Positions 42,041 to 46,617 of a stretch of DNA of 46,617 nt are shown piece by piece. This stretch comes from Magnetococcales bacterium DCbin2. GTDB taxonomy: Bacteria > Pseudomonadota > Magnetococcia > Magnetococcales > UBA8363. Made by a program: the position numbers and the translations under genes. The notes beneath the pieces were generated by a model. It worked only from the letters and a program-made list of their open reading frames with translations. It was not told the DNA's origin and made no database searches. The stretch is taken from assembly GCA_002753615.1 (NCBI GenBank), contig PEAO01000007.1, forward strand, positions 1-46,617, read 5' to 3'. Every line of letters starts with the position of its first letter. The stretch's first letter is position 1.

Positions 42041-42430
42041 TTTTTTGGGTGGGACCGAACGGTCCCTTTAAAATGTAGACGAACTAATAGGAACAGTTTG
42101 ATGACGGATTCAGTAAATATATATCAATCAAGTTAAAAAATAATTTTTATAATTTGATTCGCAATCAATAACTGTAATATGTGTATGTTGGGTTATATTT
42201 ATTTGCATCATCTTTTTGTTGACAATAGAGAATAATAACAAAATAAAATTTAACATTGACGCGAAAGTCTAATGAGTGTAAAACTGAATTGAATTACTTT
42301 TAATGTCTATCATGCCTAAAAAGATAACAAGAATTTACAGTCTGCATGGATCACTAATCATCGCAGTCAATAGGTGCCGAGAGATTTTTTATGCAACTAT
42401 TAATAACTTAAATAATTGATCGAGGTGAGC

Positions 42431-43636
42431 ATGGTTATTCTCATTTATGCACGTTCTCCTACCGATGCTGTTTGGTTAGAAGGGCTTCTCGCAAAAATCC
42501 CTCATCTGAAGTTGGAAAGCCACGTATGTTCCACAGCCGAATCCATGGATGCGTGTTTCTCCAGCTTTCAGCCCTGCATTGTTTTGGTCGATGCCACAAG
42601 CAATGATGGGGAATCCATTCAAATTATGAATAAATATATTTTACTGAATCCAAAATCAGCTTTCATACTATTGATGGACGCTGAGAATGAACATTTGCGG
42701 CATGAGGCCTTGGAGATGGGAATTGTTGATTTCCTGACGAAGGAAACACTTTCACACGTCGTGTTGGAACAAACTATCCAAGAAGTAACAGAACGCAAAG
42801 ATCAGGAACTGGAACTGCTAGGACACTATAAAAATCTTGAAAAACTGGTGTTTGAACGTATGGCGGCACTATGGGCGGAAAAAGAATTGGCCCAAAATGC
42901 CCATTGTGCCACATCCGCTTTCCTAAGCGAAATAAGCCATGAACTTCGTACCCCTATGCATGCCGTTCTCAGTTTTACAGAACTGGGATTGGCGCAAATC
43001 TCTCCCCAGGATCCGATCCGACATTTCCTGTTGCGCATCCAACAATCCGGCCAACACCTGACAACGCTGTTGGACCATATCTTGGATCTGGCCAAACTGG
43101 AATCTGGAAAGGTGGAATTCAATTTTCAACCGGGCAACCTCTTGGATGTCGTCCGCGCAGCCGAAAACGGACTTTCATCTCTGTTGTGCAACCGGGATAT
43201 TTGCCTTGATGTTGTCCCCACGAACATCTCCCCATGTTTAACTTTCGATCACGAAAAAATGCTTCAGGTAGTCATAAATCTATTGGGGAATGCCATCAAG
43301 TTTGCTCCCCCCGGCAGCCGGGTCACTCTGTTTTTTTCCGAGGAAATCTTGCCAGACAAAGGAATTGGGGTTGTGCTGAACCTACACGATTCCGGTCCGG
43401 GCATCTCGGAGGAAGAGGCTGATGCCATTTTCAACAAGTTTGTTCAGGGTAAGAAAAACCGGAGCAGAATTGGTGGAACGGGTCTTGGTTTGGCGATTTG
43501 CCGTGAAATCATTGCAGCCCATAAAGGGAAAATTTGGGCAACCACCCACCCCAATGGCGGAGCCTTGTTCTCAGTTTGGCTACCAAGACATCCCATTGTC
43601 TCATCTGGGGACAATGATCACCCCTGTAAACAGTGA
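42431..43636 (+). CDS. Histidine kinase with N-terminal receiver-like domain
   Basis: About 401 residues, soluble. Residues ~1-115 are a receiver-like domain with a likely phospho-acceptor Asp in CIVLVDATSN, although the flanking acidic pocket near the N terminus is weak. Residues ~115-160 are a coiled coil. HisKA has FLSEISHELRTP, and the HATPase has INLLGNAIKFAPPGSR, HDSGPGIS and GGTGLGLAICREI, so kinase activity looks intact. ATG 42431 follows GAGGTG by a few bases; TTG 42416 is an alternative. It starts a four-gene plus-strand signalling cluster and is the only complete kinase in it, so it is the probable phosphate donor for the next three receivers. Confidence 0.88.
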   Translation: MVILIYARSPTDAVWLEGLLAKIPHLKLESHVCSTAESMDACFSSFQPCIVLVDATSNDGESIQIMNKYILLNPKSAFILLMDAENEHLRHEALEMGIVDFLTKETLSHVVLEQTIQEVTERKDQELELLGHYKNLEKLVFERMAALWAEKELAQNAHCATSAFLSEISHELRTPMHAVLSFTELGLAQISPQDPIRHFLLRIQQSGQHLTTLLDHILDLAKLESGKVEFNFQPGNLLDVVRAAENGLSSLLCNRDICLDVVPTNISPCLTFDHEKMLQVVINLLGNAIKFAPPGSRVTLFFSEEILPDKGIGVVLNLHDSGPGISEEEADAIFNKFVQGKKNRSRIGGTGLGLAICREIIAAHKGKIWATTHPNGGALFSVWLPRHPIVSSGDNDHPCKQ

Positions 43637-43775
43637 ACTGCACTGAATGACAACTACGGCATAAATTTTAGATTGTATTATATTATTTTTGATCATATTG
43701 ATCTATACTATTAGTATAATTTATTGGTCGTGACTTAAATCAATGTTAGCATAATCATGCTATATGGTCATAAAT

Positions 43776-44420
43776 ATGAAAAATAGAAAGAAAAGAATTA
43801 TAATAATCGACAATGATAATAATGTCATTGCGGCGGTCTCCGCCAAACTTAAAGCCGAAGGTTTTGATATCTATACGGCAACCAATACACCGGATGCTGA
43901 TAGACTTATATCATCGATACATCCAGACCTTATCATCCTTGATTATCACATGCCCCATGAATCAGGCTTGGACTTTCTCGCCCGATTTCGCTTACAAGAC
44001 AAAAATATTCCGGTTATCATGCTGACCGCCGATACACGTAAAGAAGTTATTATCATGGCCCTGCGCAATGGCGTGAACGATTTTCATCCAAAACCTTATG
44101 ACCTCGATTTTCTGCTCATTTCAGTGAGAAGAGAAATTCACAAAAGAAAAATGGAGATGCAACTTAGGCAATCATTGGCCATACAGCAGGTCATGCACGA
44201 ACGTACCACACAGTTGGAAGAATTCAGCCATGAAATTCGCACCGCCGCTCACCATATTTTAAGTTTCGCAGAGATCGCAAGCAGCATCGTGGAGGCCGGT
44301 CATTGCGAAGATATCAGGCTACCCCTAGAACAGATCAGAAAAGCGTCTTTATCCATTCAAGAACTGATTGATGCAACAGAAAAGGCGTCTGGGTATGGCA
44401 ATCATGACCAAGATATCTGA
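43776..44420 (+). CDS. REC-HisKA protein lacking an ATPase domain
   Basis: About 214 residues. Residues ~5-120 are a receiver (RIIIIDND, LIILDYHMPHESGLD, KPYD). Residues ~125-200 are a HisKA-like dimerisation domain with a conserved His in LEEFSHEIRTA. No N, G1 or G2 box follows and the gene ends normally, with no frameshift remnant. Such a protein could serve as a phosphotransfer module between the upstream kinase and downstream receivers, or be a decayed kinase. ATG 43776 is chosen to place the first strand normally; ATG 43764 is equally possible, and neither has a clear ribosome-binding site. It overlaps the HD-GYP gene by 26 bases. Flanking DNA is AT-rich. Confidence 0.75.
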   Translation: MKNRKKRIIIIDNDNNVIAAVSAKLKAEGFDIYTATNTPDADRLISSIHPDLIILDYHMPHESGLDFLARFRLQDKNIPVIMLTADTRKEVIIMALRNGVNDFHPKPYDLDFLLISVRREIHKRKMEMQLRQSLAIQQVMHERTTQLEEFSHEIRTAAHHILSFAEIASSIVEAGHCEDIRLPLEQIRKASLSIQELIDATEKASGYGNHDQDI

Positions 44421-45495
44421 AACCCACAGGGTAAAAGACCAATGGATTCTTGATTCGTCCATCCTGATTGTCGATGACAATTTGATCAATCTGGAAATTT
44501 ACGAGATCCAATTGCGGGGAGCCGGATACCACAACATCGCAAGTGTCTCCGATCCTGAAAAAGCATTGGAGTTTGGCCATATCTGTAAGCCAGACCTTGT
44601 AATTCTGGACATCATGATGCCAGAGTTGAATGGCTTTGAGGTGATGGAACAGTTACGTAAGGCGCAGCTCTCGACAATGATTCTGGCGGTTACAGCCAAT
44701 CATACTCATGGATTTCAACTGAAAGCGTTGGCCTGTGGGGCGCAAGATTTCCTGACCAAACCCTATCAAGCGGCTGTATTGCTTGCCCGAATACACAATA
44801 TGCTCATGGGGCATTTGGCCAAGAAATGGCTCTCTGAACAAAATAACACATTGGAGACGATCGTCCAGGAGCGGACAATCGAGTTGCGCAAGAGCCGTTT
44901 TGAACTTATCGCAGCATTGGGACGGGCCGCAAAACATCGTGACCAAGATACGGCCAACCATACCATTCGCGTTGGGAAGTTGGCCCACATGATGGGGATA
45001 AAGTTGGGACTCCCTTCCGCAACCTGTGACATTCTCAGATATGCCGCCCCGATGCATGATATTGGCAAAATTGAAACCCCCGATCATATCCTTTTTGCTC
45101 CGCGCAGGTTGGATTCCGACGAAATGGAAATCATGCGTCGCCATGCACGCACGGGTGCCTTGATTATTGGACAGCATCACGCCGATCCATTGTTATTAGT
45201 GGCGAGTGATATCGCCCTTTCGCACCATGAAAAATGGGATGGGAGTGGTTATCCAGACGGTGTGCGTGGACAGGCCATTCCTCTATCGGGGCGAATTGTC
45301 GCACTTGTCGATGTCTTTGACGCTTTGACCACCTGTCGGCCCTACAAAATATCCTGGTCTTTGGAACAAGCATTTGCCCTGATCAGGAAGGAGAGAGGAA
45401 AGCATTTTGATCCGCAGTTGGGTGATGCTTTTTTGGATTTGATTTCTGAGATTATTGCGATCAAGCAGCAATATCCTGATACCAAAAAGGGGTAA
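44395..45495 (+). CDS. REC-HD-GYP response regulator (c-di-GMP phosphodiesterase)
   Basis: About 366 residues, RpfG-like. Residues ~20-140 are a receiver (LVILDIMMPELNGFE, KPYQ). A short coiled coil is followed by an HD-GYP domain at ~165-355 with NHTIRVG, MHDIGKIETPDHIL, RRHARTGA and HHEKWDGSGYPDGVRG, so the HD dyad and GYP motif are intact. It should hydrolyse c-di-GMP, with phosphorylation as the likely switch. ATG 44395 is supported by AAAAGG nine bases upstream and lies inside the end of the REC-HisKA gene, so the two are translationally linked. Confidence 0.93.
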   Translation: MAIMTKISETHRVKDQWILDSSILIVDDNLINLEIYEIQLRGAGYHNIASVSDPEKALEFGHICKPDLVILDIMMPELNGFEVMEQLRKAQLSTMILAVTANHTHGFQLKALACGAQDFLTKPYQAAVLLARIHNMLMGHLAKKWLSEQNNTLETIVQERTIELRKSRFELIAALGRAAKHRDQDTANHTIRVGKLAHMMGIKLGLPSATCDILRYAAPMHDIGKIETPDHILFAPRRLDSDEMEIMRRHARTGALIIGQHHADPLLLVASDIALSHHEKWDGSGYPDGVRGQAIPLSGRIVALVDVFDALTTCRPYKISWSLEQAFALIRKERGKHFDPQLGDAFLDLISEIIAIKQQYPDTKKG

Positions 45496-45498
45496 TTT

Positions 45499-46392
45499 AT
45501 GTCCTTATGTAAGATTTTAGCTGTGGATGATAATCCGACCAATCTGGAAATTTTGCAACTGCAACTGCAATCAGAAAAACATGAGGTTGTCCTCGCCAAT
45601 GATGGCGAAGTGGCTCTTGAAATTCTCCGTGCCGATCCCGCAGGTTTTGGATGTGTCCTTTTGGATCGGAGGATGCCGGAAGGGATGGATGGGATGGAAG
45701 TGTTGCAGCATATCCGGGAAGATCGGTGCCTTGCCCATATTTCCGTCATCTTTCAAAGTGCCAAAGTCATGCCTAAAGACATCGTTGATGGGTTGTCTGC
45801 CGGTGCCCGTTATTATCTGAAAAAACCTTTTGGCAAGGAAGAACTGTTTGCGGCGGTCCGATCGGCCATTTTTGAGTTTGAAAAATATCAATCCTTGTAC
45901 GCCCGGGTCAAAAACGAAGAGTCCTATTGGTCGATGTGGCAATCGGGCACCCTGCATTTACGGACTTTGGATGAAGGGTGGTTTATCGCTTATCGTCTGG
46001 GCAATCTGCACTCGGCTTCCATGGTCACGATTCTTACGGAAATCATCCGCAACGCTGTGGAGCATGGAAATCTTGGAATTACTTATCATGAAAAAAGTCA
46101 ATTTTTAGCGGATGATATTCTGGATCAGGAGATCGAACGTCGTTTGTTGCTGCCAGAACATTGCGACAAGTATGTTTCCGTGCAGATGGAAAGAACCACG
46201 GGAGGGGGCTTCGTATTCAGGGTCCAAGACCAGGGAGATGGATTTGATTGGCGGCGTTATCTGACCATTGACCCTCTGCGACTGACTGACCCGCATGGGA
46301 AAGGGGTCGCCCTGGCCAACCTTATGTCGGGAGGTCGTTTATCATTCATCGGTAATGGTAATGAGGTTGTCATTCACGCCCCACGTCCATAA
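45499..46392 (+). CDS. REC fused to RsbW-like GHKL ATPase domain
   Basis: A 297-residue protein. Residues ~4-125 are a receiver (ILAVDDNPTN, CVLLDRRMPEGMDG, KKPFGKEE). Residues ~150-295 are a GHKL ATPase of the anti-sigma-factor/RsbW type: LTEIIRNAVEHGNLG is the N box, VQDQGDGFDW the G1 box and PHGKGVALANLMS the G2 box. There is no HisKA domain, so it is not a histidine kinase. By family it would bind or phosphorylate a partner (anti-sigma antagonist or sigma factor), but none is encoded in the window. AAGGGG lies six bases before the ATG, and the gap to the HD-GYP gene is three bases. It is the last gene of the cluster. Confidence 0.85.
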   Translation: MSLCKILAVDDNPTNLEILQLQLQSEKHEVVLANDGEVALEILRADPAGFGCVLLDRRMPEGMDGMEVLQHIREDRCLAHISVIFQSAKVMPKDIVDGLSAGARYYLKKPFGKEELFAAVRSAIFEFEKYQSLYARVKNEESYWSMWQSGTLHLRTLDEGWFIAYRLGNLHSASMVTILTEIIRNAVEHGNLGITYHEKSQFLADDILDQEIERRLLLPEHCDKYVSVQMERTTGGGFVFRVQDQGDGFDWRRYLTIDPLRLTDPHGKGVALANLMSGGRLSFIGNGNEVVIHAPRP

Positions 46393-46429
46393 TATCATTT
46401 TTTATGATGAACGCATCTCCTCCTCCGTC

Positions 46430-46520
46430 CCAGGGCAATCGCATTTGAAATTGGCACGTCCAAATTACCGGGAATAATCAATTATTAAAAGAAAAAAGGG
46501 GTCTGGGGGATTGCCCCCAG
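46430..46520 (+). repeat. Right copy of long dispersed/terminal repeat with stem-loop
   Basis: 46430-46502 is the inverted counterpart of bases 1-74. It is followed by a stem-loop, CTGGGGG (46503-46509), ATTG, CCCCCAG (46514-46520), then a T-rich tail. The purine-rich lead and stem-loop match the shorter copies at 41855 and 41987; the first ~45 bases are shared only with the left end. The stem-loop plus T-rich tail could also terminate the signalling cluster. Confidence 0.85.
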
Positions 46521-46616
46521 GGTTTTGATTTTGGTTTTGATTTTGGTTTTGATTTTGGTTTTGATTTTGGTTTTGATTTTGGTTTTGATTTTGGTTTTGA
46601 TTTTGGTTTTGTTTTT
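46521..46616 (+). repeat. 12-bp tandem repeat GGTTTTGATTTT
   Basis: Seven perfect tandem copies of GGTTTTGATTTT (46521-46604) and an eighth altered copy (GGTTTTGTTTTT) reach the window end. The strand is purely G/T apart from one A per unit. It directly extends the tail of the stem-loop repeat, so it probably grew from that tail by slippage. The true length is unknown because the window stops inside or just after it. Confidence 0.95.
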
Positions 46617-46617
46617 C

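Larger units (their letters stand above)
41800..42430. other. AT-rich spacer with stem-loop repeats
   Basis: This 631-base stretch has much lower GC than its surroundings and no acceptable gene. It carries two facing copies of a stem-loop repeat (41855-41911 and 41987-42040), a further short hairpin GGGACC-GAAC-GGTCCC (42051-42066) and long A/T runs. The promoter of the following signalling cluster must lie in the right half. The low GC and repeats suggest inserted or rapidly changing DNA. Confidence 0.6.

Noticed and set aside
46521-46616. Possible CRISPR array
   Set aside because: The repeats are 12 bases, directly adjacent with no spacers, and no cas genes are present. It is a simple tandem repeat.
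1-46617. Integrative element, prophage or plasmid
   Set aside because: No integrase, transposase, relaxase, replication or phage structural gene is seen, and the two tRNA genes are intact with no visible duplicated 3' ends. The end repeats alone do not justify the call.

Overview
The window reads as bacterial chromosome from a Gram-negative organism of moderate GC. It has LPS/heptose-type sugar genes, a lipoprotein with a SPOR domain, an OmpA-type protein, a class A penicillin-binding protein and a very high density of receiver-domain signalling proteins. The mix of REC fusions, a PFTS-motif glycan protein and a REC/metallo-beta-lactamase-fold/cyclic-nucleotide-binding protein recalls proteobacteria such as the magnetotactic Magnetococcia or Magnetospirillum-like lineages. 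That placement is inference from memory of protein families. No magnetosome gene, rRNA gene or other taxonomic marker is present.

Layout. (1) 0.2-9.2 kb, plus strand: a tightly packed ten-gene run, many neighbours overlapping by about 4 nt, apparently building and attaching an unusual surface sugar. It holds a B12-binding radical SAM protein, two paralogous GT2 enzymes at or near the two ends, a KdsC-like phosphatase, a GatZ/KbaZ-like aldolase-family protein, a third glycosyltransferase, a mannose-isomerase-type cupin, a nucleotidyltransferase-kinase fusion, a methyltransferase and an NTF2-fold protein. (2) 9.2-9.3 kb: tRNA-Arg(CCU). (3) 9.4-24.4 kb, minus strand: REC-GGDEF-EAL; then a long same-strand run with a GDP-heptose module (HddC-GmhB fusion, HddA), a second radical SAM protein, glycosyltransferases, a TPR-glycosyltransferase fusion, a DUF599 membrane protein and the REC-MBL-cNMP protein; glycerate kinase lies upstream. 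(4) 24.5-27.6 kb: tRNA-Leu(CAA) with its own terminator, a REC-PAS-diadenylate cyclase, and a membrane protein with an (ELP)n repeat. (5) 27.7-31.7 kb, plus strand: phosphotransacetylase, acetate kinase and a PFTS-motif protein. (6) 31.6-39.6 kb: PilZ protein, two small proteins, hybrid histidine kinase, class A PBP, OmpA protein with a strong terminator, SPOR lipoprotein. (7) 39.6-46.4 kb: a 1-kb gene-free stretch, a GT2-DUF2304 pair, an AT-rich spacer with stem-loop repeats, and a four-gene phosphorelay/c-di-GMP cluster.

Two themes join the genes. One is surface polysaccharide synthesis (about half of the genes). The other is nucleotide second-messenger and phosphorelay control: c-di-GMP synthesis, breakdown and binding (GGDEF-EAL, HD-GYP, PilZ), probable c-di-AMP synthesis (DAC domain) and cNMP-binding domains. 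Most of the enzymes are fused to receiver domains.

The window is bounded by two inverted copies of a ~74-bp repeat. The right copy continues into a stem-loop and a 12-bp tandem repeat, and two shorter related copies lie face to face near 41.9-42.0 kb. Either this is a contig that broke at dispersed repeats, or the repeats mark a real segment boundary. The sequence alone cannot decide.
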